In this document: piece by piece, positions 1 through 6,682 of the stretch
How the letters are laid out: each line of letters starts with the position of its first letter
Position numbering within the stretch: position 1 is the stretch's first letter
The notes under the pieces: generated by a model
What the model was told of the DNA's origin: nothing
Seen by the model: only the letters and a program-made list of their open reading frames with translations
The model's database searches: none
Assembly: GCA_938004115.1 (NCBI GenBank)
Contig: CALKWS010000414.1
Coordinates: forward strand, 1 to 7,835
Length of the DNA: 7,835 bases
Reading direction: 5' to 3'
DNA from: an uncultured Ruaniaceae bacterium
Lineage (GTDB): Bacteria > Actinomycetota > Actinomycetes > Actinomycetales > Beutenbergiaceae
Translations under genes and position numbers: made by a program

Positions 1-1
1 G

Positions 2-217
2 CAGCCACCGCAGGGCTACGGTCCGCCTCCCGGTGCCGGTCAACCGCCGCAGCCTCCCGCACCCGAGGCGCCTACGCCTCCGCAGCCCGCGGCCGAGAGC
101 GCACCGCCCCAGGAGGACCCGGTGGCCAAACTCAGCCAGCTCAAGACAATGCTGGATCAGGGCCTGATCACTCAGGACGACTATGACGCGGCCAAGGCCA
201 AAGTACTCGGACTGTAG
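2..217 (+). CDS. C-terminal end of a proline-rich SHOCT-domain protein (probable SPFH/YdjI-like protein, partial)
   Basis: The gene is open from the left edge and ends at TAG 215-217, so only its last 71 residues are visible. About 40 residues rich in Pro, Gln, Gly and Ala form a flexible linker. The last ~29 residues (about 128-214), beginning KLSQLKTMLDQGLIT, form a SHOCT domain, a short C-terminal helical module with the usual pattern of Leu-rich helix, GLIT turn and second helix ending near the stop. SHOCT domains commonly end SPFH-domain (virion-core/YdjI-like) membrane-associated proteins, which often sit beside a zinc-ribbon membrane protein like the next gene. An SPFH N-terminus is therefore my inference; it lies outside the window. 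The stop touches the ATG of the next gene (TAGATG), so the two are almost certainly one operon. Other SHOCT-tailed proteins remain possible. Confidence 0.8.
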   Translation, partial: QPPQGYGPPPGAGQPPQPPAPEAPTPPQPAAESAPPQEDPVAKLSQLKTMLDQGLITQDDYDAAKAKVLGL

Positions 218-1717
218 ATGACCGCCCCGCAGCACCCGGCGCCGGAACCGCTCCGGCCGGACACCACACCACCGCCTCCACCTGCGCCCGCCGGCTACGG
301 CGGCGTCGACGGCCCTCCGACGGGCAGCGCCCACTACGGCGTGCCGCCTCCGCCGCCGCCCCACGCGGCACAGCAGTTCGCAGGTGCGCCGCCGGGCCCC
401 GTGCCTCCGCCGCCCCCTGCCCACCCGGGCGCACCCGCGGGACCGGTGCCCCCGCCACCCGCAGCGGCGGCACCTGCGCCGCCGTCAGCAATACCGCCTG
501 CGCCCCCTGTGCCGGCGGGCGGGCCGAGCGGGTCCGGTGCGCCGGATGGACCGCAGATCGTGCGCACCGACGCCGACGCCCAGGACGGGCTGTCCAAGTG
601 CCCCCGCTGCGGGGCCACCGAGATCAGCCTGAACATGGCCAGCGGCCTGCTGCGGTGTTCGTTCTGCCGGCACGAGTGGACCGGGCACGACGGCGAGGAC
701 GAGTTGTTCATCCACCAGGACATCGCCTCCCTCACCGGCACGGTGATCGGATCGGGATCGCAGGACATCGTCGCCTCCACCAACGAGGTGCTCACCTTCA
801 AGTGCACCGCGTGCGGGGCCGAGGTGGTGATCAACACCGCGGAGAGCACCCAGGCCCGGTGCCACTGGTGCCGCAACAAGCTCTCGATGAACCAGCAGAT
901 CCCCAACGGCGCGGTCCCGGACGTGGTGCTGCCGTTCCAGATGAAGAAGGAAGAGGCGGTCGAGAGGATCCGCGCCTTCGTCAAGAAGCGCCGCGGTTTC
1001 GCCCACCCGCGGTTCCTCAGGGAGTTCGCACCGGAAAACGTCATGGGCGTGTACCTGCCGTACATGGTGGTGGACATCAACGCCCACGCGAGGTTCGCCG
1101 GCGAGGGCGAGCACCGCACCCGGAGTTACACCATCGGCTCGGGCAACAACCGCCGCCGGGTCCACGACGCCGACGTGTACGCCGTGCGGCGGGAGGCCGA
1201 CGTCTACATCAACGACCTGACGGTGGAATCGTCCAGCGAACGACGCAATCAGGACGTCAGCGACAACACCAACAACGTGATCAACGCGATCATGCCGTTC
1301 GACGTGCACAACTCGGTGCGGTACGACTCCAACTACATCGCCGGGTTCACCTCCGAACGCCGGGACACCAACATCGCCGACGCCGCCCCGCTGGTGCAGC
1401 GCCAGGCCGAGGACATCGCCCGGTACAAAGTGGCTCAGGAAACCCTGGGCTTCTACGACCGGGGCGTGCGCTGGGAGGACCAGCGCCTGGACATCCGGGG
1501 CCAACGCTGGGCGGCGGCATACCTCCCGGTGTGGCTCTACAGCTACCAGGAGAAGCGCTCCAACGGGCGCTCGTTCCTGCACTATGTCGCGGTCAACGCC
1601 CGCACCGGTAAGACCATGGGCAGCGTTCCGGTGAACCAGCCGAAACTGCTCGCCGTGGCGGCCGTGGTCCAAGTCGTGGGCATGATCATCGGCAGCGTCA
1701 TCATGGTGGTGGGTTGA
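218..1717 (+). CDS. TFIIB-type zinc-ribbon protein with C-terminal membrane anchor
   Basis: A 499-residue protein. Residues 1-110 are low complexity, rich in Pro, Ala and Gly with several PPPPP runs. Two zinc ribbons follow: Cys128/Cys131 with Cys147/Cys150, and Cys196/Cys199 with Cys215/Cys218, each able to bind one Zn2+ through four cysteines. Residues ~230-475 are a soluble domain typical of actinobacterial proteins named TFIIB-type zinc ribbon-containing. The last 23 residues (477-499) are hydrophobic and look like a single tail-anchor membrane helix, placing the bulk of the protein in the cytoplasm. The ATG directly follows the TAG of the SHOCT gene with no good separate ribosome site, so translation is probably coupled. 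The 3' end overlaps the next gene by one base (TGATG). A role as adaptor in a membrane-associated SPFH or envelope-stress complex is inferred from the neighbours; no enzymatic motif is visible. Confidence 0.88.
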   Translation: MTAPQHPAPEPLRPDTTPPPPPAPAGYGGVDGPPTGSAHYGVPPPPPPHAAQQFAGAPPGPVPPPPPAHPGAPAGPVPPPPAAAAPAPPSAIPPAPPVPAGGPSGSGAPDGPQIVRTDADAQDGLSKCPRCGATEISLNMASGLLRCSFCRHEWTGHDGEDELFIHQDIASLTGTVIGSGSQDIVASTNEVLTFKCTACGAEVVINTAESTQARCHWCRNKLSMNQQIPNGAVPDVVLPFQMKKEEAVERIRAFVKKRRGFAHPRFLREFAPENVMGVYLPYMVVDINAHARFAGEGEHRTRSYTIGSGNNRRRVHDADVYAVRREADVYINDLTVESSSERRNQDVSDNTNNVINAIMPFDVHNSVRYDSNYIAGFTSERRDTNIADAAPLVQRQAEDIARYKVAQETLGFYDRGVRWEDQRLDIRGQRWAAAYLPVWLYSYQEKRSNGRSFLHYVAVNARTGKTMGSVPVNQPKLLAVAAVVQVVGMIIGSVIMVVG

Positions 1718-2082
1718 TGGACCAGTCCCTTGCTACCGCGGCCCATCAGGTACTCGCCTGGGGAGGCGAGAGCGGCGACGGCGCGTCGCTCGGCCTGCTG
1801 TTCTTCCTCTCCGGGTTCATCTTCTACGGCGCGATGTACCTGCGATACCGCAACATCAACAAGCGGCACATGCACGCCCGCGAGACCGAGGCCACGTTGG
1901 ACAACGTGCAGGCCAGTGACGAGTTCGTCGGGCGCCGCACCAGGCAATCCAACAGCCGGATCCGGGGCGCCAACGAACGCGAGATCCGCGGCGCCCAGAA
2001 CCGCGGATTCGCAGCGGGGCTGCTGGACGGGGCAGCCAACAACCCCGTGGGGCGGATCATGTCCTCCTTCGACCGGCAGTGA
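1717..2082 (+). CDS. small single-pass membrane protein, third gene of the SHOCT/zinc-ribbon cluster
   Basis: A 121-residue protein. I chose ATG 1717 because it overlaps the preceding TGA by one base (TGATG), a standard coupling arrangement; a TTG one codon earlier (1714) is less likely. Residues ~25-42 (LGLLFFLSGFIFYGAMYL) form one membrane helix followed at once by RYRNINKR, a positive-inside signal. The N-terminal ~24 residues are therefore probably outside and the tail cytoplasmic. Residues 55-121 are hydrophilic and rich in Arg, Asn and Glu, with two closely similar stretches (RIRGANEREIRGAQNRG). I do not recognise a named family. Its obligate-looking coupling to the zinc-ribbon gene suggests a membrane partner of that protein. 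Function unknown. Confidence 0.85.
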   Translation: MDQSLATAAHQVLAWGGESGDGASLGLLFFLSGFIFYGAMYLRYRNINKRHMHARETEATLDNVQASDEFVGRRTRQSNSRIRGANEREIRGAQNRGFAAGLLDGAANNPVGRIMSSFDRQ

Positions 2083-2107
2083 CCCTCCCGACCCCCTTCG
2101 CCCAGGT

Positions 2108-2150
2108 GCGGCGGGCGGGCAGCCCGGTCATCGTGACACCGGCCCGCCGC
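2108..2150. terminator. possible bidirectional terminator hairpin between convergent genes
   Basis: A perfect 9-bp inverted repeat, GCGGCGGGC at 2108-2116 and GCCCGCCGC at 2142-2150, encloses a 25-base loop. It lies just after the three-gene + strand cluster and over the last codons of the - strand DUF4386 remnant, where convergent transcription would meet. There is no T-tract on either side, so it is only terminator-like. Confidence 0.35.
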
Positions 2151-2655
2151 GCGGCCCGTGGAGACCTGGCCACGGACTCCCTGGCGCGGCCGGGACGGTG
2201 TCCAGCCTTGCTACGGCCACCGGACGGAAGCCTTTGACCAGCAGGTAGACACCCAGTGAGAACTCCCAGATCGCGATCGGCAGCACCGTCACCAGCGCCA
2301 TCAACTCGGCTAGCGGGCCGGAGAAGCCGAGCAGGGAGGCGGCGTTGTAACCGAGTAGCGCGCCGGCGCCGATGAATCCCAGGACGGGAAGCACACGGGG
2401 CACGAGCCGGGACTGGAACAACAAGGAGCCCAGCAGTACGGCGTTCACGATCGGGATGGAGCCCTGGCTGACGAAGAAGACCCGGTCGTAGAACGCGGAC
2501 AGGGTCTCACCCATCAGCGCCGCCTCCGGTCCCGCGCCGCTGTGCCGCAGGGTCATGATCGTCCAGAGGCTCGCCACGCCGACGAAGATGAGTGCGGCCT
2601 CGAGGGTGCGCGCCCCGACGAATCCCATCGCCCGCGCCTCGCCCTGTCTGCGCAG
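2128..2655 (-). pseudogene. DUF4386-family membrane protein, N-terminally truncated
   Basis: Reading from about 2655 down to the stop at 2128-2130, the protein matches the C-terminal two thirds of DUF4386 integral membrane proteins of unknown function. It begins LRRQGEARAMGFVGARTLEA, the conserved segment that usually follows the first two membrane helices. Four hydrophobic segments follow (TLEAALIFVGVASLWTIMTL; an SQGSIPIVNAVLLGSLLF segment; VLPVLGFIGAGALLGYNAASLLG; LMALVTVLPIAIWEFSLGVYLLV), then the typical VKGFRP tail. Family members are usually ~220-240 residues; roughly 60-70 N-terminal residues are missing. Upstream the frame stays open to 3096, but that stretch is antisense to a GH15 remnant and is not DUF4386 sequence. 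An ATG at 2628 could make a 166-residue product, but without the first helices and the native promoter it is probably dead. Both the family call and the truncation rest on remembered family patterns. Confidence 0.72.
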
Positions 2656-2982
2656 CGTGAACTCGTGGACGATGGTTTCGTGCGGCGCTACCGGCCGGAC
2701 GCCGACGGCGGGGTGGACGGACTGCCGGGGACGGAAGGAGCGTTCCTGGCGTGCAGTTTCTGGCTGGTCGACGCCCTCAACGGCATCGGCCGGTACGCAC
2801 AGGCCCTGGCCCACTTCGAGCGACTGCTCGCCCTGCGCAACGACGTCGGCCTGCTCAGCGAGGAGTACGATCCCAGCCGCCGGCGGCAACTCGGCAACAC
2901 ACCGCAGGCGTTCAGCCACGTGGGCCTGGTCAACAGCGCCCGCCACCTCAGCGGCACCCGCCCGGCCACCGCGGCAGGTTGA
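2647..2982 (+). pseudogene. C-terminal remnant of a GH15 glucoamylase/trehalase-like gene
   Basis: The + frame ending at TGA 2980-2982 reads, from about 2647, AQRELVDDGFVRRYRPD, then DGLPGTEGAFLACSFWLVDAL, then a FERLLALRNDVGLLSEEYDP stretch and QLGNTPQAFSHVGLVNSA. These are the conserved last ~105 residues of bacterial glycoside hydrolase family 15 proteins (glucoamylase or trehalase, ~600 residues). They include the EGAFLACSFWLVDAL helix and the SEEYDP segment near the second catalytic Glu region. Everything upstream is gone: left of ~2647 the same frame is antisense to the DUF4386 gene. The frame has a nominal ATG at 2542, inside the neighbour, which should not be taken as a start. Residue conservation with no internal stop or frameshift suggests the loss is fairly recent. 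With no (alpha/alpha)6 barrel it cannot be active. Confidence 0.82.
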
Positions 2983-3014
2983 GCCGGCGACGTCGATGCG
3001 CGGCTGGACAGGGG

Positions 3015-3416
3015 TCAGGCCTCCTGCGCGCGAACCTCGGCCTCGGAGCGCAGGATGCAGAACTCGTTGCCCTCGGGGTCGGCGAGCACGACCCACCCGG
3101 ATCCCGGGCCGTACTTGCCGCGATGATCTGCTGCTTCGGCCGCGCCGAGGGAGAGTAGGCGCTGCAGTTCCTCATCGCGGGTGCCGGCGAGTGGCCGCAG
3201 ATCCAGGTGGACCCGGTTCTTCACCGACTTCCGATCACCGGTCTCGAGGAAGAGCAACCGGTGCGTTCCTGACCGGTCCTGGATCATGCATGCCTCGTCG
3301 CCGGGGTTGTTCGGATCCCCAGGGACATCGGTGTAGTCCAGCACCTGCTTCCACCACTCCGAGAGGCGGTAGGCATCGGCGCAGTCGATCGTGGCGTGGG
3401 AGATGAAGGAGGTCAT
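3015..3416 (-). CDS. VOC-family (glyoxalase/dioxygenase-fold) protein
   Basis: A 133-residue single-domain protein starting at ATG 3416. It has the glyoxalase-like (Glyoxalase_6-type) vicinal oxygen chelate pattern: an N-terminal ATIDCADAYRLSEWWKQVL strand-helix unit, a central NRVHLDLRP strand (His70), and the hallmark VVLADPEGNEFCIL near residues 109-122 with Glu118. His7 and His70 plus Glu118 are the likely metal-site positions if the site is intact. Members act as metal-dependent lyases, dioxygenases or antibiotic-binding proteins; the substrate here cannot be told. It follows tRNA-Arg on the same strand (54 bases away) and is tail-to-tail with the GH15 remnant 32 bases below. The ribosome site is weak. 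Confidence 0.86.
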   Translation of the reverse strand: MTSFISHATIDCADAYRLSEWWKQVLDYTDVPGDPNNPGDEACMIQDRSGTHRLLFLETGDRKSVKNRVHLDLRPLAGTRDEELQRLLSLGAAEAADHRGKYGPGSGWVVLADPEGNEFCILRSEAEVRAQEA

Positions 3417-3427
3417 CGAGCCATGAT

Positions 3428-3445
3428 GTCGCCGGCGGAGGCGAC
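3428..3445 (-). terminator. possible short hairpin downstream of tRNA-Arg
   Basis: A 6-bp perfect inverted repeat (GTCGCC 3428-3433, GGCGAC 3440-3445) with a 6-base loop lies between tRNA-Arg and the VOC gene, both on the - strand. It could end the tRNA transcript. There is no U-run after it on the - strand, so support is weak. Confidence 0.25.
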
Positions 3446-3469
3446 GTGCGAAGCCTTTTGCTCGTTCTG

Positions 3470-3542
3470 CGCGCCCGGAGGGACTCGAACCCCCAACCTT
3501 CTGATCCGTAGTCAGATGCTCTATCCATTAAGCTACGGGCGC
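3470..3542 (-). tRNA. tRNA-Arg(ACG)
   Basis: The reverse complement folds as a complete 73-base tRNA. The acceptor stem is GCGCCCG (3542-3536) paired with CGGGCGC (3477-3471), followed by discriminator G (3470). The D-arm contains AGCTTAATGGATAGAGC, the anticodon arm is TCTGA/CTACGGA/TCAGA with anticodon ACG, and the T-arm is GGGGGTTCGAGTCCCTC. The A at position 34 is normally deaminated to inosine by TadA, so it would read CGU, CGC and CGA. The 3' CCA is not encoded (CAG follows), so CCA must be added by nucleotidyltransferase. Confidence 0.97.
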
Positions 3543-3562
3543 TGGTGATGTACCGACGGATC

Positions 3563-3591
3563 ACTTTACCCGCTTCGGCCGCTCAGGCGAA
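3563..3591 (-). promoter_or_regulatory. weak candidate promoter for tRNA-Arg
   Basis: On the - strand a TAAAGT hexamer (3568-3563) lies 20 bases before the tRNA 5' end and could serve as a -10 element. About 18 bases further up is TTTCGC, a poor -35. Position fits a short 5' leader; the -35 match is weak. Confidence 0.25.
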
Positions 3592-3704
3592 ACCGGCGCT
3601 GCGGTGACCTTGCCCACCCGGCTGACTCACCGCCGTCGGGCGCTACCACCGACCCTGCCGGATCCAGCACCCGCAGACGGCCGGCCGGGCGGCTGAAACA
3701 CCCG

Positions 3705-4679
3705 CTACCCTGCGGTTCCGCCGCCGGCGCGCAGGCCCAGTTGCCGGGCGAGCATCGCGCCCAGGACCAGTTGCAGCTGGTGATAGATGATCAGCGGCAC
3801 TACCAAGGTGGCCAGCGTCGCCGGGGAGAACAGCACCGCCCCCATCGGCAGCCCGGTCGCCAGCGACTTCTGCGACCCGGCCAGCACCAGCACCGTACGT
3901 TCGGGCAGTTGCAGTCCCAGCCGCGGACCGGCGAACCACAGCAGCGCCGTCATGCCGGCCAGTAGCGCGAGCGCCAGCGCTCCCAGGGTCACCAGCATCG
4001 ACCAGTGCACCGACTCCCACACGCCCTGCGCGGTGGCGGCCGAGACGGCGTTGAACAGCATCAGCGAGATCGCGCTGCGGTCCACCACCAGGGTCAGCCA
4101 CCTGCGCGCCCGCACCCACTGGCCGGCCCACCGGGACAGCACCTGGCCCAGCACGAACGGCAGCAGCAACTGCACCAGCACCGAACGCACCCCGCCGAAC
4201 CCGGTGCTGGCCACCTGCCCCATCAGCACCAGCACCAGCAGCGGGGTGGCCACCATGCCCACCACGTTGGACACCGTGGCAGCGGTGATCGCCGCCGGGA
4301 TATTGCCCCTGGCGATCGACGTCAGCGCCACCGAGCCCTGCACCGTGGAGGGCAGCACCGACAGGAACACCACCCCGGTGGCCAGCGCGGTGCCGATCAA
4401 CGGTGCGGTCGCCCAGGACACCCCCAGGCCCACCAGCGGCCACAGCACGAACGTCACCGCCAGGATCGTGCCCTGCAGTGTCACGTTCCGCAGACCCGCG
4501 CGCACCTCCCTGGTCGGCAGGCGCAGCCCGTAGGTGAAGAACAGCAACGCGATCCCGGCTCGCGCCGTGACGTCCAGCGGCCCGCGGGCGGCCTCGGGAA
4601 CCGGGATCAACAGGCCCGCCGTCAGCGCCGCCAGCAGCAGCAGCACGAACGGATCCACCCACCGGCGCAGCCCCTTCAC
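3705..4679 (-). CDS. bile acid:sodium symporter family (SBF-like) transporter
   Basis: About 324 residues starting at GTG 4679, the last start before the first membrane helix and one that gives the family's usual ~320-330 residues; it is preceded by GGATGG four bases upstream. GTG 4694 would add five residues. The protein is almost wholly hydrophobic, with roughly nine to ten membrane segments. It begins LRRWVDPFVLLLLAALTAGLL and contains FFTYGLRLP (the conserved motif after helix 2), LPSTVQGSVALTSIARGN (the crossover-type polar helix) and LAGSQKSLATGLPMGAVLF (second inverted-repeat helix), as in the SBF_like/YfeH subgroup. Members are thought to move organic anions with Na+; the substrate of this subgroup is not established. 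The frame extends open to 5027, but the extra N-terminus is repeat-derived and Arg/Gly-rich. It is divergent from the MFS gene. Confidence 0.87.
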   Translation of the reverse strand: MKGLRRWVDPFVLLLLAALTAGLLIPVPEAARGPLDVTARAGIALLFFTYGLRLPTREVRAGLRNVTLQGTILAVTFVLWPLVGLGVSWATAPLIGTALATGVVFLSVLPSTVQGSVALTSIARGNIPAAITAATVSNVVGMVATPLLVLVLMGQVASTGFGGVRSVLVQLLLPFVLGQVLSRWAGQWVRARRWLTLVVDRSAISLMLFNAVSAATAQGVWESVHWSMLVTLGALALALLAGMTALLWFAGPRLGLQLPERTVLVLAGSQKSLATGLPMGAVLFSPATLATLVVPLIIYHQLQLVLGAMLARQLGLRAGGGTAG

Positions 4680-5014
4680 GCCGCCATCCGCCACTCGACC
4701 AACGGCCCATGCCCGGGACCCGCAGAGCCGGGGGAATGCCGCCTCGCGTGCGGCAGCCCGGCCGCAAGCAGGCCGGCAGAACACACCAGGGGCATTGGAC
4801 CAACCTACTATCGCCGCATCGGGCATCCGGCATCGGCATCCGGCATCGGGCATCTGGCCCCGCGCGGCATGTGATGTTCGCCGCCCCGCACCCAATGGCG
4901 GCTGATGCGGATTAGAGTATGGGCGTCGGCGCGAGCGATCACGCCGAACCCCTGCATGCACCCACGAGCCATCGGCCGGGGTTCCTTGCGGGGAAGCCGA
5001 GCCGGAATCCTGCC
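4680..5014. other. 335-base divergent intergenic region between two transporter genes
   Basis: This gap separates the - strand SBF-like gene from the + strand MFS gene and must hold both promoters. I see the heptamer repeat at 4816-4856, a TTGG-ACCAA-type dyad at 4796-4803, and a TAGAGT at 4913-4918 that could be a -10 for the MFS gene. No RNA gene or riboswitch fold that I recognise is present. Small open frames here lack family resemblance and are shadows. Confidence 0.5.
4816..4856. repeat. six tandem copies of a GCATCnG heptamer
   Basis: Consecutive units are GCATCGG, GCATCCG, GCATCG (six bases), GCATCCG, GCATCGG and GCATCTG. They lie mid-way between two divergent transporter genes. The array could be a slippage-prone simple repeat or a set of regulator half-sites; nothing in the sequence decides between these. 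Confidence 0.75.
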
Positions 5015-6262
5015 GTGCAGCCCTCACCTCTCAGCGCGCTCGCGCATTACAAGACCCTGCCGACCATCTCCTCCCTGCCGGCGATGGTGCTGGCCGTCGT
5101 CGCCCGCGCCCCCTACGCGATGGTGCCGCTGGGCACGATGACGGCGATCACCGCCTCCACCGGGTCGGTGGCCACCGGCGGGCTCGCCACCGGGCTGGTG
5201 GCCATCGCCACCGCGGTCGCGGCCCCGCTGATCGGGCGGTGGGCCGACCGCAGCGGGCAACGGTTCGTCCTCAGCCTGATCACCCCGTTCAACGCCCTGG
5301 CCCTGATCGTGCTACTCCTCGCCGCGATGCGCTCCTGGGACGGCCCGGCGTTGTGGGCGGCGTGCCTGGCGGTGGGAGGTACCGCGATCCCGGTGGGGTC
5401 CTTCACCCGGGCGCGGTGGGTGCAACTGAGCACCAAACCGCGGGACCTGAACACGGCGTTCTCCTACGAGTCCACCGTGGACGAGCTGACCTTCGTGCTC
5501 GGTCCCGCGCTGGTGGGCATCGCAGCCTCCGCCGCGGCCCCGTCCGCGCCCCTGGCGCTCGCCGCGGCGCTGGTGACGTTGGCCGGGATCCCGTTCGCGC
5601 TCACCGCTCCCCGGGTGGAGCCGCGCACGGCCGACGACGGCGCCACCCGGCCTGACGGTTCCCGGGCACCTTCCGAAGTGGTGCCGCGGGCGTCCATCCT
5701 GACGATCATGTGGGCGGTGGTGCCCTCGCTGATCGTGATGCTGTGCATCGGGACGTTCTTCGGTTCGGTCCAGGCCGGTACCACCGAGCGGGCGGCGCTG
5801 CTGGGCGTGCCCGGACAGGCCGGCCTGGTCTACGCCCTGATGGGGCTGACGTCGGCCGCCATGGCGCTGCTGACCGTGGTGATCCCCGAACGGGTGTCGA
5901 TGGCGATGCGGCTGCTGCTGGGCGGGGCGGGGATGGCGGTGTTCATCACCGTCACGCTGTTGCAGGACTCCCTGGGGCTGACGGCGCTGGGGCTGTTCGT
6001 GACCGGGGCGTTCGTGGGGCCCACGATGGTGACGGCGTTCTCCCTGGCGGATCGGCGCACCCCGCCCGGGGGTACGGCGGTGGCGATGACGTCGATCCAG
6101 TCCTCGGTGACGATCGGGGTGTCCGTGGGCTCCGCTGTCGGCGGGGCGCTGGCTGCCTCCATCGGGCCTGCCGGCGGTTTCGCGGTGGGGGCAACTGCCT
6201 CAGCGGTGGTGGCGCTGACCGGGGCCGGCGTGATGCGTTCTGCTCATCGACGACGTCGTTGA
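5015..6262 (+). CDS. MFS transporter
   Basis: About 415 residues from GTG 5015, with roughly 12 membrane segments in two halves separated by a hydrophilic loop near residues 205-235. Residues 74-83, GRWADRSGQR, are the MFS motif A between helices 2 and 3. The stretch FSYESTVDELTFVLGPALVG after helix 5 fits the subgroup of actinobacterial MFS proteins that resemble drug or sugar efflux carriers. I chose GTG 5015 because family members begin close to the SALAHYKTLP segment, and CCGGAA lies about eight bases upstream. ATG 4919 would add 32 residues (447 total) that are polar and unlike any MFS N-terminus. It ends with the basic tail RSAHRRRR. The substrate cannot be predicted; it is convergent with the toxin-antitoxin pair. 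Confidence 0.88.
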   Translation: MQPSPLSALAHYKTLPTISSLPAMVLAVVARAPYAMVPLGTMTAITASTGSVATGGLATGLVAIATAVAAPLIGRWADRSGQRFVLSLITPFNALALIVLLLAAMRSWDGPALWAACLAVGGTAIPVGSFTRARWVQLSTKPRDLNTAFSYESTVDELTFVLGPALVGIAASAAAPSAPLALAAALVTLAGIPFALTAPRVEPRTADDGATRPDGSRAPSEVVPRASILTIMWAVVPSLIVMLCIGTFFGSVQAGTTERAALLGVPGQAGLVYALMGLTSAAMALLTVVIPERVSMAMRLLLGGAGMAVFITVTLLQDSLGLTALGLFVTGAFVGPTMVTAFSLADRRTPPGGTAVAMTSIQSSVTIGVSVGSAVGGALAASIGPAGGFAVGATASAVVALTGAGVMRSAHRRRR

Positions 6263-6319
6263 CGCGCCGCCGTCTCGGCAGCGCCTACTCGGCAGCCGGG
6301 CAATCTCCAGGCGGCGGAA

Positions 6320-6679
6320 CTAATGCCAGGTGGCTAGGTGGCGAGCTGCTAGGTGGTGGTCGGCGTCGCCGCTGGCGACAGCCACGACCAAGTCGTAGGC
6401 CTCGTCGTCGGGTGCTTGGAGGTCGACTCCGTTGAGACCGTAGAACACCACCACCGCGAGCCACCCCAGCCGCTTATTGCCATCCACGAGCGGGTGGTTG
6501 ACGACAATGGACTCCAGGAGAACGGCCGCCTTGGCGTCGATGCCGGGGTAGGCGTCAGCTCCGAAGAGGCTGACGCTCGGCCGATGGGCCGCGGAGTCCA
6601 GCAGGCCCAGGTCCTTGATCGGACCGACGCCGAGGTCAGTTGCCAGCGCGAGCAGGTCCTCGGTAGTGAGGTACTCCAA
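6320..6679 (-). CDS. doc: Doc/Fic-fold toxin of a type II toxin-antitoxin system
   Basis: A 119-residue protein with the death-on-curing layout: N-terminal YLTTEDLLALATDLGVGPIKDLGLLDSA, then a FGADAYPGIDAKAAVLLESIVV helix. The active-site loop HPLVDGNKR is at residues 62-70, a close form of HxFx(D/N)GNKR, and a VFYGLNGVDLQAPDDEAYDLVVAVASG tail follows. Doc enzymes phosphorylate elongation factor EF-Tu, whereas Fic relatives AMPylate targets; the short length and the loop favour the Doc group. The start is TTG 6679: the next in-frame codon upstream but one is the stop of the antitoxin gene, so no earlier start is possible. It follows the antitoxin by three bases on the same strand and should be co-transcribed. 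All key loop residues are present, so it looks intact. Confidence 0.9.
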   Translation of the reverse strand: MEYLTTEDLLALATDLGVGPIKDLGLLDSAAHRPSVSLFGADAYPGIDAKAAVLLESIVVNHPLVDGNKRLGWLAVVVFYGLNGVDLQAPDDEAYDLVVAVASGDADHHLAARHLATWH

Positions 6680-6682
6680 ACG

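Noticed and set aside
485..1672. Long - strand open frame (395 residues) opposite the zinc-ribbon gene, plus a 261-residue one at 334-1119
   Set aside because: Both are antisense shadows of a clear gene with cysteine motifs and a membrane anchor. Their translations are Gly/Val/His-rich without family resemblance.
2542..2646. Upstream part of the + strand frame leading into the GH15 remnant (ATG 2542)
   Set aside because: It is antisense to conserved DUF4386 sequence and does not resemble GH15, so it is not a real N-terminus.
3235..3564. 109-residue - strand frame containing SLMDRASDYGSEGWGFESLRA
   Set aside because: This is the familiar false translation of a tRNA gene (here tRNA-Arg), not a protein.
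3643..4839. 398-residue - strand frame overlapping the SBF-like transporter
   Set aside because: Its translation is Gly/Arg/Ala-rich out-of-frame sequence; the neighbouring frame has regular membrane helices and conserved transporter motifs.
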